Positions 28,405 through 37,229 of a DNA stretch of 64,000 nt are shown piece after piece. Both the position numbers and the translations under genes were made by a program. The stretch is from positions 62,001 through 126,000 of the forward strand of contig NZ_MOBM01000004.1 of assembly GCF_003732275.1 (NCBI RefSeq). Direction: 5' to 3'. The notes under the pieces were generated by a model that was not told the origin of the DNA, did not search any database, and worked only from the letters and a program-made list of their open reading frames with translations. This DNA comes from Pseudomonas frederiksbergensis. GTDB taxonomy: Bacteria; Pseudomonadota; Gammaproteobacteria; Pseudomonadales; Pseudomonadaceae. How positions within the stretch are numbered: position 1 is the stretch's first letter; every line of letters begins with the position of its first letter.

Positions 28405-28925
28405 GTGACCTTAGACTCTCGCTGCCATTACGCTGAAGGGCGACCAGAGTATGGGGCGCGTAGGTGTGGCGACGCATGTGCGTATGAACCTTGATGTCCG
28501 CTCGTTTGCCAATTTCTCGGACAATGCGTTCGATGCGTTTGCCATCATCGGCGTAGGGCTCACCGAGCTGATTCAAGAACAGCGGTTTGTGCTGAGTACG
28601 ACTCAGTGACGCGCGCTCACCACGAACCTGCACCACATATCGGTGCAGATCCGCGAGAAAGCGTCGACTGATATAGATGCCACGCGGCTTGCTTCCCTTC
28701 GTGCGCATCCCATGACCATCGTATGGATCAAGGCGAAGAATCATTCGGTGATGCGGATTTTCCGCGTTTTCCAGCAACACCTTAATCTCACCCATGCTGA
28801 GGAACTTCGGTAGCACCCGATGCTGACGCGGCATAATGTCGCTCACCATCGCCTTACCGCCGCTGGCATCGATGTGGGCAAGAACGCCGGGGGGCCGTCT
28901 GACCTTTCTCTCCTCATAACCGTCG
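28405..28925 (-). pseudogene. Tn554-type tyrosine recombinase fragment
   Basis: Minus-strand frame from VRRPPGVLAHIDASGGKA through VLPKFLSMGEIKVLLENAENPHHRMILRL, then DPYDGHGMRTKGSKPRGIYISRRF and THMRRHTYAPHTLVALQRNGSES. The HxxR motif survives in a changed form (HMRRHTYAPH). The block between ILRL and DPYDG that normally carries the first catalytic Arg is deleted. So the gene is dead, with both N-terminal and C-terminal losses. Confidence 0.6.
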
Positions 28926-29067
28926 TGATTGCTGTCATTGCATAAGAGGTTCTTGAGGGCGGATAACGTGGGGACGACCTTAAGTCCAACCTTTATGCGG
29001 CAGTGTCACCTGATTACTCGGTAAGCTAGGCTTATAGCTTGCTGAAAAGCCTCTCGTACTACACCTG

Positions 29068-29940
29068 ATGATTAATATGCTCGACTGGGATAGCCTCCGT
29101 TTTTTCTTTGCCTTTGTTCATGAGGGCACCTTAGCCGCTGCGGCGCGCTCGCTGGGGGTGGAGCACGCGACTGTGGTTCGCCGAATAGCTGCCCTCGAAG
29201 CCTCTTTGAACATGAAGCTAGTAGATCGTAGGGGTCGTGTTTACCAGCTGACCGAGGATGGTGTGAGGGTAGGTGAATATGCAGCGCAGATGGAGTCTGC
29301 GTCATTTGCACTCAGGCGATTCGCTGACGGGGAAGAAAGTCGCATTGAGGGTGAGGTGATCTTGTCCGCACCTCCTGCGTACCTCGGAACTTTGGTAGCT
29401 CGGCGGCTCGGGGTATTGCGCGAGCGTTATCCCCGGTTGCAGCTCAGGCTCGTTGGAGCCAAGTCCACCGCGTCGTTGGCAAGAAAAGAAACCGATATTG
29501 CCATTACCTTCAGCAGGCCGGAAGAACAGAGTGTCGTCGCCAAAAGCCTCGGCTCCTTGCGTTTTTACCCTCATGCTAGCAAGGACTACATTAGTCAACG
29601 TGAACCTGAACAGTTCGAGTTCATAGGCTACGACCGTAGCATGGACGATTCGATACAGCAGCAATGGCTCATGGATCGGCTGGGTGGACGGCCGCTCTCC
29701 GTCACCAGCAACGACCTGCGCATTCAGGCATTAGCTGCCGTAGGCAATGCTGGCATAGTTTTCCTGCCAGATTTTTTAGGCAAGGAATATGGGTTGGCGA
29801 GGGTAGACGTTGATATGGATCACACACCGCTGGAACTGCCCATCTGGCTCGCGTTTCATGAAGATCTCCGCAGCTCTCTAAAAATCCGAGCAGTCTTGGA
29901 TTTCCTCATGGAGGGCTTAGTGCAGGCGCGGGAGCTGTGA
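29068..29940 (+). CDS. LysR-family transcriptional regulator
   Basis: 290 residues: winged helix at the start (WDSLRFFFAFVHEGTLAAAA, SLGVEHATVVRRIAALEASL) and a LysR effector domain. A second Met at 29077 may be the true start. It lies 107 bp upstream of and in the same direction as an MFS gene, which it probably regulates. It is more AT-rich than the core genes. The inducer is unknown. Confidence 0.88.
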   Translation: MINMLDWDSLRFFFAFVHEGTLAAAARSLGVEHATVVRRIAALEASLNMKLVDRRGRVYQLTEDGVRVGEYAAQMESASFALRRFADGEESRIEGEVILSAPPAYLGTLVARRLGVLRERYPRLQLRLVGAKSTASLARKETDIAITFSRPEEQSVVAKSLGSLRFYPHASKDYISQREPEQFEFIGYDRSMDDSIQQQWLMDRLGGRPLSVTSNDLRIQALAAVGNAGIVFLPDFLGKEYGLARVDVDMDHTPLELPIWLAFHEDLRSSLKIRAVLDFLMEGLVQAREL

Positions 29941-30046
29941 ATTTTTTCACATCCCATTTGTGGTTTTAGTGAATAGGCCGTCACCAAGCATATCTCTACC
30001 CTAGGCAGAATTTGAATTTCTGGCTAGAGATAGAGGCTCTTCACCA

Positions 30047-31255
30047 ATGAGCATTACCCATCCCCAACAAAGCTCAATGGCTGTGTACCGTACAGCGTGG
30101 ATCGTGACCGCGATCTTTATGCTGTCGAATGCGGCTACGCCGCTCTACAGCTCTTGGCAGCAATCCCTCGGCTTCGCGTCCGGAGTGCTGACCGTGATTT
30201 TTGCCTGCTACATCATCGGCCTCCTTCTAACTCTCACCGTCGCGGGGCAGTTGTCCGACCATTACGGGCGCAAAGCACTCCTACTGCCCTGTGTGGGGCT
30301 TGCTATCGTTGCAGCGATTTTGTTCGATCAGGCCAACAGCATGGGCGTCTTGATGCTTGCACGCTTCCTCACAGGCGTTTCAGTAGGCCTCGTTGTATCC
30401 GGGGGTATGGCGAATGTTGTTGAGCATGCTCAGCCGCATCGCAAGCATTTTGCTTCGCTAATGGCATCTGTCGCAATGGTGGCCGGAGCAGGCACCGGGC
30501 CGCTATTGGCGGGGGTCGTGGCGCAATATTTTCCAAACCCGATCCACACAGTCTTCCGAATTGAGATTGCGATTTTGTGCGTGGCGCTTGTGGCGCTGCT
30601 TAATCAGAAGAACCTGAAGCTTGGGGTCGGTTCGTTTAAACCGCGCTTGCCCACCGTTGCTAAGCAAAATCTCGGCATCGTGCTGTTAGGGATAGCGTTC
30701 TTCGGCCCTGGAATAACATCGACTTCATTCATCCTCTCGCTCGGCCCCAAGTTGATAGCCACATTTCTGGGCGTGAACAGTCCCCTTGCAACAGGTTGTA
30801 TGGCTTTTTCCATGTTCCTCGTGGCCGTAGCCGTGCAGTTCGCAACCAAGAAATTCAGCAACCGTACCGTATTTTCGCTAAGCGGGATCGCTACTATTTC
30901 GTCAATGATCTTCGTATGGATTGCGCTGGAAACCGGCTCCGCTCCATGGCTGATCACTTCCGCTCTGCTGGCAGGCGCCGGTCAAGGCTTGGGGCAGTTA
31001 GGTGGACTGACCCTTATTGCTGACAATGTGCCAGCGCAGCGCAGAGCCGAAGCCAACGCAGTGTTCAACATGGGGGGGTATGTGCCCGCCGGTGCGATTC
31101 CGGTGTTAACTGGTTATTTGATCGACTTCTGGGGACTGAGCATTGGAATCAGCTCACTTGCGCTCAGTATTGCTAGTCTTGCTTCTTTGGCGCTTATACA
31201 GCTTTGGAGGGGTGTCCCGAATCAAAGCCAAGCTCGCACAGATGGCGAGGCTTAA
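30047..31255 (+). CDS. MFS transporter
   Basis: 402 residues with 12 predicted helices. The MFS motif A is GQLSDHYGRKALLL between helices 2 and 3; motif C-like VAGAGTGPLLAGVVAQYF lies in helix 5. It looks like an exporter of small molecules paired with the LysR gene upstream. Its stop codon overlaps the stop codon of an IS66 tnpC fragment reading the other way, so the 3' end of the unit abuts mobile DNA exactly. Confidence 0.86.
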   Translation: MSITHPQQSSMAVYRTAWIVTAIFMLSNAATPLYSSWQQSLGFASGVLTVIFACYIIGLLLTLTVAGQLSDHYGRKALLLPCVGLAIVAAILFDQANSMGVLMLARFLTGVSVGLVVSGGMANVVEHAQPHRKHFASLMASVAMVAGAGTGPLLAGVVAQYFPNPIHTVFRIEIAILCVALVALLNQKNLKLGVGSFKPRLPTVAKQNLGIVLLGIAFFGPGITSTSFILSLGPKLIATFLGVNSPLATGCMAFSMFLVAVAVQFATKKFSNRTVFSLSGIATISSMIFVWIALETGSAPWLITSALLAGAGQGLGQLGGLTLIADNVPAQRRAEANAVFNMGGYVPAGAIPVLTGYLIDFWGLSIGISSLALSIASLASLALIQLWRGVPNQSQARTDGEA

Positions 31256-31463
31256 ATAGCCCACTTATGCGGCAGCAGATCGATAATCTGACTCGCGCGC
31301 TGCGTCGGCAAACGAGTCAGAACGTCCTTCAGATACGCATACGGATCGTGCCCGTTCATGCGCGCGGACTGGATCAAGCTCATGATCGCAGCCGCTCGTT
31401 TTCCGCTGCGTAGCGAGCCCGCGAAAAGCCAGTTCTAGCGTCGAGTGCCCACGGCCGGATTCA
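31252..31463 (-). mobile_element. IS66 tnpC 3'-end fragment A
   Basis: Minus-strand sequence matches the last about 70 codons of the tnpC at 39576-39803: IMSLIQSARMNGHDPYAYLKDVLTRLPTQRASQI, then DLLPHKWAI and stop. A missing base and a TAG near the GRKNW block show decay. It lies directly between murI and the MFS gene. No other part of the element is present here. Confidence 0.82.
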
Positions 31464-32303
31464 AGACAATGCATTAAACTGCATGCTGGTGTCGCCCAAA
31501 AATCGCCACGCGAGCTTTGTTATATGTTCCGGATTGGTCGATGTACAGAATGTGGCGCCTGGCTCGTGACCACATGCGAATTCGGGATGACGTGCTAGGT
31601 AACCAGCAAGACTGCTTGCCGTCACTTTTGGTTGAGAGAAAATCTCGACATCGTTTGGGATGGCCTCCGCAAACAGATCTTCGATCAACGGATAATGGGT
31701 GCAGCCGAGCAATACCCCGTCTAAGCTTTCCTCGCCCAATCGCCGCATTAACAGTGTCACGTAACGTCGGACGGCGCGCCTGAGATCCTGCACCGGGGCA
31801 TTTGCCTCAATGAGTCGAACGAGACTAGGGCAAGCTTGCTGCACGAGATTAACATTCGGCGCTCGCTTCGCGGTTTCCTCGACAAATACTCGACTTTCCA
31901 CGGTATAGCGAGTTGCAAAGACGGCCACGGTCTTCTTTCCGTGGTTTTGCAAGCCACTATCGGATTCGGCTGACCAAGGAACACCAGTCATCGCCTCCAC
32001 CATTGGGACGATAACGCCGATCACTCGTTTGTCCGGGTAACGAGTTGGAAGCCATGTTTGCTGAAGACGACGGAGGCCGGTTGCAGCTGCCGTGTTACAG
32101 GCGACGACGATCAGCGAGCACCCCAACTCAAAGAGTCGCTCCAACGAAGATACTGTGAACTCATAGATCGTGTCGGCATCTCGATTGCCATAAGGCGCGT
32201 TGCCGTGGTCGCCGTAGTAGACGAAACGCTGATTAGGAAAGGCCTCCCGAAGCGCTCTGAAGACCGTCAGTCCACCGCTACCAGAATCAAATACCCCGAT
32301 CAT
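31461..32303 (-). CDS. murI: Glutamate racemase
   Basis: 280 residues of the Asp/Glu racemase superfamily, converting L- to D-glutamate for peptidoglycan. Both catalytic Cys regions are present: IVVACNTAAATGL and GVLLGCTHYPLIEDL, and the start MIGVFDSGSGGLTV with the conserved Asp-Ser is textbook MurI. The gene lies between two IS66 tnpC tails in the same orientation and is far from any cell-wall genes, so it is probably an extra acquired copy. Its last codons run into the IS66 fragment. Confidence 0.9.
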   Translation of the reverse strand: MIGVFDSGSGGLTVFRALREAFPNQRFVYYGDHGNAPYGNRDADTIYEFTVSSLERLFELGCSLIVVACNTAAATGLRRLQQTWLPTRYPDKRVIGVIVPMVEAMTGVPWSAESDSGLQNHGKKTVAVFATRYTVESRVFVEETAKRAPNVNLVQQACPSLVRLIEANAPVQDLRRAVRRYVTLLMRRLGEESLDGVLLGCTHYPLIEDLFAEAIPNDVEIFSQPKVTASSLAGYLARHPEFACGHEPGATFCTSTNPEHITKLAWRFLGDTSMQFNALS

Positions 32304-32492
32304 TTGTCCTCGCTCCGTCGATTCGATAGTTTATCACCCACATGGGTGGCAAACAGTGCATCTCTCCTCGTTCGCTCCTAGCGTGGGTCACGATTTTCAA
32401 CGATTTGCGCGCAGTTGTCGAACGGCAGGTTCGGCCGTTCGGCGCCCCCCCTGATGAACGATCAAAGCGTCCTTCCAACACACCTTGAGTGG

Positions 32493-32560
32493 CTAAGCGA
32501 GCGCCCACTTGTGCGGCGGCAGCTCGGTAGTCTTACACGCCCGCTGCGTCGGCAGGCGTG
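32493..32560 (-). mobile_element. IS66 tnpC 3'-end fragment B
   Basis: Only about the last 20 codons of tnpC remain (RLPTQRACKTTELPPHKWALA and stop). It stands between murI and the membrane protein gene at 32570, both reading in the same direction. Confidence 0.7.
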
Positions 32561-32569
32561 TGGAGCGAA

Positions 32570-32974
32570 TCACACTCGGACTGGATTGGTGAGCGCTACG
32601 TCTCGAGTAGGGCCATTCCAAGCGATGGGTGACAGTAGGAATACAATGATAAGGAATGCTACCTGGGACAGGTAGAACGGCTCCAGCCACTGTTGCTTCA
32701 ATGCGACGTAAAAAGTGTTATGGGTTACGTCGACCAAAATAATCGCTACCGTAAGCACGATTCCGGCTCTTGGCTTGATGAAAAGTAGCAGTGCTGCAAG
32801 CGGGTCAAAAAACGTAAGCGCCCCCCAGAAAATACGGCTGGCCAAGTAAGTGCTAGGCCCGTATCCGTAGTCCCAGAGCAATCCATGCGAAACGTCTGCA
32901 CGGATGTGATTAGCGGTTGCGATTAAAAGGCAGCATGCGAACAAAATTCTGACGGCGAATGACAATCTTGGCAT
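32570..32974 (-). CDS. Four-helix membrane protein of unknown function
   Basis: 134 residues with about four hydrophobic helices: ILFACCLLIATANHI, STYLASRIFWGALTFFDPLAALLLFI, AGIVLTVAIILVDVTHNTFYV and YLSQVAFLIIVFLLSPIAW. The HN in DVTHNTFYV and the conserved Trp/Tyr pattern look like a genuine family, which I cannot name. Its 3' end abuts IS66 fragment B. Confidence 0.68.
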   Translation of the reverse strand: MPRLSFAVRILFACCLLIATANHIRADVSHGLLWDYGYGPSTYLASRIFWGALTFFDPLAALLLFIKPRAGIVLTVAIILVDVTHNTFYVALKQQWLEPFYLSQVAFLIIVFLLSPIAWNGPTRDVALTNPVRV

Positions 32975-33043
32975 AGCGTTATCTACATTCCTGATCTACG
33001 CCGTGCATGATAGCGGGATCGACCAACGACGCTAAATGATGGG

Positions 33044-33374
33044 TCAGAGCGCATTCAGCAGGCGCTCAAGCAGCTCACGTTCCCAGCCACTCAATAGGTC
33101 GACAGGATCAGTGCCATAACGCTGCCAGGTTTCAAGAGACCCGACACGACCTGCAGTCCTCGCAGTAATCCAGAATGTCGCAATCATTGAAGAGCTTGAG
33201 AAATTAGCCGTCGACCTCAAGGGGCATGAGTCCGTGATAGATCTCATTCCATGATTGGATGGAGCTTTGCATCATGATGCGCTTACCGAGAGCGACGTCC
33301 GTCAGCACCTGGTAGACCTCGCGGGCGGTGAGAGGGGAGGTTGTGTTCAAATCAATCTGTGTGCGAGACACCAC
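33044..33374 (-). pseudogene. Decayed DUF7693-like protein
   Basis: Reading across frames gives VVSRTQIDLNTTSPLTAREV, YQVLTDVALGKRIM, SWNEIYHGLMPLEVDG, a TAA, then FLKLFNDCDILDYCEDCRS, a frameshift, and ETWQRYGTDPVDLLSGWERE to the end. The layout resembles a small conserved Pseudomonas protein with an LDYCE(D/E)C block. One stop and one frameshift show that it is no longer expressed as a whole. Confidence 0.55.
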
Positions 33375-33823
33375 TTGCCCATAGCTAAGCTACGGGGTGA
33401 AGTGAAGTGAATAGGGGGGCGCTCATTCGGGCCAATGGGCCCGGCTAAAATTCACGAGCGTATCGTTATGTACTTCTGTGGTTGCAGTATTGGTTACCGA
33501 GCGCAGCGGATTAACTTGCGGCATTGGTGACTAAAACGCTGGGGCTCAGAACCGTGCCCAGGTTGGATCGCCATGAGGCTACGGAATCCACATATGCTTA
33601 CTGGGTTGAGCCGACCGAGAAGAAGTGAGTGATGGCTAGTAGTTCCCGGCGGGACGTATTCCGCCGCTGACCTTGCGAGGGTAACTGCGTAGGGCGCTGC
33701 CCGAGCTCTGTCGGGGATTTCATAGCCCTTGCGCCTAAACCTATCGATCTGCATAGATCTGGCAAGCTTAAATGCTTCATTCATTAATCGCGGCACAGAA
33801 TGCTTGATCAGGAGGATAAGGCC
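33375..33823. other. Gap with a hairpin, no recognised gene
   Basis: Nothing convincing is encoded on either strand. A short hairpin CGGGCC-AATG-GGCCCG lies at 33428-33443. The remainder reads like degraded intergenic DNA up to the AGGAGG at 33809 before the next gene. Confidence 0.4.
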
Positions 33824-34207
33824 ATGGCTACGGACGATAATGTGGCGGGTGTGCAGGAGTTCGATCATGAAGAGGTCATGAATCCGACCTTTCGGCTTGA
33901 GCGCGGTGACGAAGATCAGCCATCTGTAGATCTGCGTATGCAGCTGTTCCGACAGATTTCACCTCTTGCCTGGGTTTCGCTCCCTGAGGATCAGTGGCAT
34001 TTGCTGGCGAGCGTTTCACCTGGATGGATCACAATGCATCCGATCTACACCAACCCCCATACACAACGGTACGGCAATGCCAGGCACGGAAAAATCTCAT
34101 CAAAACGGGTAGTGCCTACTCCTGTAAGTAGGCTCCATCATCCACAAATGAAAGGTGACAGTTTAGCTATCAGCAAGGTGTCTACCAGACGCTTACGGAC
34201 GTGCTGA
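33824..34207 (+). CDS. Hypothetical protein, possibly chimeric
   Basis: A strong AGGAGG lies 8 bp before the ATG, so translation is likely. The first about 80 residues (TDDNVAGVQEFDHEEVMNPT to MHPIYTNPHTQRYG) look like a soluble acidic protein. The last about 25 residues overlap, in another frame, the IS66 tnpC fragment, suggesting that the original 3' end was replaced. I do not recognise the family. Confidence 0.45.
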   Translation: MATDDNVAGVQEFDHEEVMNPTFRLERGDEDQPSVDLRMQLFRQISPLAWVSLPEDQWHLLASVSPGWITMHPIYTNPHTQRYGNARHGKISSKRVVPTPVSRLHHPQMKGDSLAISKVSTRRLRTC

Positions 34208-34275
34208 CGCGGTTGCCTACGCAGCGGGCTAGTGAAATCGCTGAATTGTTGCCACATAACTGGGCACCGTCACCC
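34180..34275 (+). mobile_element. IS66 tnpC 3'-end fragment C
   Basis: Reads DVLTRLPTQRASEIAELLPHN and a Trp, then runs into a tetranucleotide repeat and foreign sequence without the usual stop. It precedes the FMN reductase gene, which lies in the opposite direction and is followed by an IS66 right-end sequence at 35000. Confidence 0.75.
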
Positions 34276-34290
34276 ACCCACCCACCCACC
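34271..34290. repeat. Short CACC tandem repeat
   Basis: Five units of CACC/CCCA in 20 bp at the junction between the tnpC fragment and the FMN reductase unit. It could be slippage-prone, but no gene start is placed to use it. Confidence 0.6.
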
Positions 34291-34333
34291 GCCGCCCAAA
34301 CGCTTATTACTATCGACTTAACTGGCGGAATCT

Positions 34334-34879
34334 CTATGAAGATAGCCCGCTTTTTTTGCCATCGATTTGCTGCTTGAATGCTTCAAGTGCGGAAACAATC
34401 AGTGGGCGGATCGTTGGATCATTTGCGATGGTCTCTGCACTCAATTCCGTGGAAAGCAAATTTACGGATATTGATGCTTCCTCCACGATACAAGCCGACA
34501 TTGTTTCCAGAACCAGCCGCAGTGCCGCCTGCGCGTGCGAAGCCCGAGGTGAAGCGTTGAAAAGAGCAACGGGTTTGCCTGGGAACTCCTCAGAGCTAAC
34601 GAGCCAGTCCAGCATATTCTTGAATGAGCCGGGAATTCCGCGAGCGTACTCAGGGCAAGAGATCAGAACGCCGTCCGCGTGGGCGATACTGAAGCGTAAG
34701 CCCATGATGGATTCAGGAGGAGTTTCCGTGAAGTCCGGGTTGAAATGAGGTAACTGGCCAACCTCGTGATAATGCGCTATCGACAGCCCTTTGGGACAGA
34801 GAACCTCAGCTGCACGCAATAGCACTGAGTTGGAGGAGGCCTCGCGAAGACTCCCTGAAACTGCAAGCAAACGCACCAT
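34334..34879 (-). CDS. NADPH-dependent FMN reductase (ChrR-like)
   Basis: 181 residues with a flavodoxin-like fold. GSLREASSNSVLLRAA is the phosphate-binding loop for FMN, and ISCPEYARGIPGSFKNMLDWL is the typical second FMN-binding loop (PEY.G.PG..KN.LDW). Such enzymes reduce quinones, chromate or free flavin. It lies between IS66 tnpC fragment C and an IS66 right end, so it may be passenger DNA. Confidence 0.88.
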   Translation of the reverse strand: MVRLLAVSGSLREASSNSVLLRAAEVLCPKGLSIAHYHEVGQLPHFNPDFTETPPESIMGLRFSIAHADGVLISCPEYARGIPGSFKNMLDWLVSSEEFPGKPVALFNASPRASHAQAALRLVLETMSACIVEEASISVNLLSTELSAETIANDPTIRPLIVSALEAFKQQIDGKKSGLSS

Positions 34880-34999
34880 GTCAACACTCTCCCTGATTTG
34901 TAGGGCGGGGAGTGTCGCATGAGGGCCACTTACTGCACCATCATTGGCCCTACCACCGGAGTCAAACCCTATGTCCTGGTTTCGCAGGGATGACCAGAT

Positions 35000-35018
35000 G
35001 GCTTTGCCAGACGCTTAC
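35000..35018. repeat. IS66-type right terminal repeat
   Basis: GGCTTTGCCAGACGCTTAC; its complement GTAAGCGTCTGGCAAAGCC resembles IS66-type ends, and its last ten bases equal the proven right end at 40371-40380. It closes the unit tnpC fragment C plus FMN reductase. Confidence 0.6.
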
Positions 35019-35173
35019 ACACCGCCGACATCAGTACGGCGTTGTCTTCACTACGTATCCGTCCGGCCAAGTCATCTACCCAGCCCCGCGAGGCCAGGAC
35101 ATGGTGTGCACTCAAATTGAGGTGGACACCAGTTCTAGCCTTTTAAGCGTCTAGCCTTTTAAGCGGGTATTTC

Positions 35174-35506
35174 ATGCAGCCACAACGCCGTTCCTACTCC
35201 AAGTCCTTCAAGGCCCAAGTCATTCAAGAGTGTGCCCAGCCCGGCGCTTCTATTGCCAGCATCGCGCTCAGCCATAGCCTCAACGCAAACCTCGTCCATA
35301 AATGGATTCGGGTACAAGCGCAGAAAAGCACGGCGCTGCAACCTGCGTTTATTCCGTTACCCATGCAGCTGGCCGGAGCAAATTCGCAAGCTGCATCGTC
35401 GAATATCTGCGTCGAGATCCAGCATCCGCGTGGCGCCGTCAAAGTGAACTGGCCAACTGAAAGTGCTGCTGCGTGCGCGACCTTTCTTCGAGACCTGCTG
35501 CGATGA
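35174..35506 (+). CDS. tnpA: IS66 accessory protein TnpA
   Basis: 110 residues with an N-terminal helix-turn-helix (QPGASIASIALSHSLNANLVHKWIR) of the Tnp_1/IS66 OrfA type. It is needed for IS66 transposition but does not carry the catalytic centre. The stop overlaps the tnpB start (ATGA). A near-identical copy lies at 44860-45192. Confidence 0.92.
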   Translation: MQPQRRSYSKSFKAQVIQECAQPGASIASIALSHSLNANLVHKWIRVQAQKSTALQPAFIPLPMQLAGANSQAASSNICVEIQHPRGAVKVNWPTESAAACATFLRDLLR

Positions 35507-35838
35507 TCCGCATCGACTCCATCTGGCTCGCCACCGAGCCGATGGACATGCGAGCTGGCACCGAGACCGCGTTGGCCAGAGTGATCGCGGTGTTCGGTGC
35601 GGCGAAGCCGCACTGTGCTTATCTATTCGCCAACCGCCGCGCCACTCGTATGAAAGTTCTGGTGCATGACGGTTTCGGCATCTGGCTGGCTGCTCGCCGG
35701 TTGAACCAAGGCAAGTTCCACTGGCCAAGCATTCGCCACGGCTCTGAAATACAGTTGGATACCGAGCAACTCCAAGCTCTGGTATTGGGCCTGCCATGGC
35801 AACGCGTGGGGTCTGGTGGCGCGATCACACTGCTTTAA
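35503..35838 (+). CDS. tnpB: IS66 Orf2-like protein TnpB
   Basis: 111 residues beginning MIRIDSIWLATEPMDMRAGTE, followed by ALARVIAVFGAAKPHCAYLF, a conserved RRATRMKVLVHDGFGIWL and HWP block, typical of IS66 TnpB. It overlaps tnpA by 4 bp. Its exact biochemical role in the family is not settled. A truncated copy lies at 45189. Confidence 0.92.
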   Translation: MIRIDSIWLATEPMDMRAGTETALARVIAVFGAAKPHCAYLFANRRATRMKVLVHDGFGIWLAARRLNQGKFHWPSIRHGSEIQLDTEQLQALVLGLPWQRVGSGGAITLL

Positions 35839-37229
35839 CGGCTGCCATTAGCCTATCGGTCTATCGCTGCAAACTGCCTGCTCTGGCAAAGTCGGCGCCA
35901 TGACTTCGCCCCCCCAATCTCGACCACCTTACCCCTGAACAACTGCGCGCTCTGGCAGCGCAGTTGATGCAGCGTGTGGAAAGTCTCGATCAGACAGTCG
36001 AAACAATGGGCAAGAAGATCCATCGCGATCAAACGGTCATCGAGAAGCTGACCCACGAAATTGCGCAGCTCAAGCGTTTGAAGTTTGCCAAGCGCAGCGA
36101 GCAGATGAATCCTGATCAGGCTAGCTTGCTCGATGACTTGATCGATACCGATATCGCGGCGATTGAAGCAGAGCTTCAGGCCTTGCAAACAGTGCCAGCG
36201 GCGACCGAGAAAAAGCAAAAGCCCAAGCGCACAGCGTTGCCGGCAGAGTTTCCACGCACGTTGATCCATCACGAACCGGACAACACTCACTGCCAATGTG
36301 GTTGCGTACTCAAGCGCATCGGTGAGGACATCAGCGAGAAGCTGGACTACACGCCCGGCGTGTTTACCGTTGAGCGCCATGTGCGTGGCAAATGGGTCTG
36401 TGATGACTGCGAAACGCTGATCCAGGCACCGGTTCCGGCGCAGGTCATCGACAAGGGCATCCCGACCGCCGGGCTACTTGCCCACGTCATGATCGCCAAG
36501 TTCGCCGACCATCTGCCGCTTTACCGTCAGGAGTCTATTTTCGGTCGAGCTGGTTTGGCAATTCCACGCTCAACCTTGGCCCAATGGGTTGGCGTTACTG
36601 GCGTGCAGTTGCAGCCTCTGGTCGATGCGCTACGCGACGTAGTGCTCGGGCACCAGATCATCCACGCCGATGAAACACCGGTGCAGATGCTCGCTCCGGG
36701 CTCGAAGAAAACCCATCGTTCTTATGTGTGGGCCTACGCCACCAGCCAATTCTGCGAAACAGCGGCTGTCGTTTACGACTTCAGCCCCAGCAGAGCCGGT
36801 GAGCACGCTCGCAACTTCCTGCAAGACTGGAAGGGCAAGCTGGTGTGTGATGATTTTGGCGGTTACAAGGCTAGCTTCGAACTCGGCGTAACCGAGATCG
36901 GCTGCATGGCCCATGCGCGACGCAAGTTCTTCGAACTGCACGCCACCAACAAGAGCCTGCTCGCCGAGCGGGCCCTGCGTCATATCCAGTTGCTGTATGA
37001 AATCGAGAGCGAAGTCCGCGACCTTGAACCGGGTTTACGGGGCCGAATACGGCAAGAAAAAGCCGTACCGGTGATGGATATGCTGCATGCCTGGATGATA
37101 GCCCAGCGTGATCTTGTACCCGAAGGATCAGCTATCAGCAGAGCGCTGGATTACAGCCTGAAACGCTGGTCAGCACTGTCGCGCTACCTCAATGACGGGG
37201 CAGTACCCATAGACAACAATTGGGCGGAG

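Noticed and set aside
34188..34197. AGACGCTTAC before tnpC fragment C as an IS66 right end
   Set aside because: The same bases can arise from the tnpC codons for PYAYL with a short deletion, so it is ambiguous and was not called.
34271..34290. CACC tandem repeat as a phase-variation switch
   Set aside because: It lies in no gene and not at a promoter spacing position that I can recognise.
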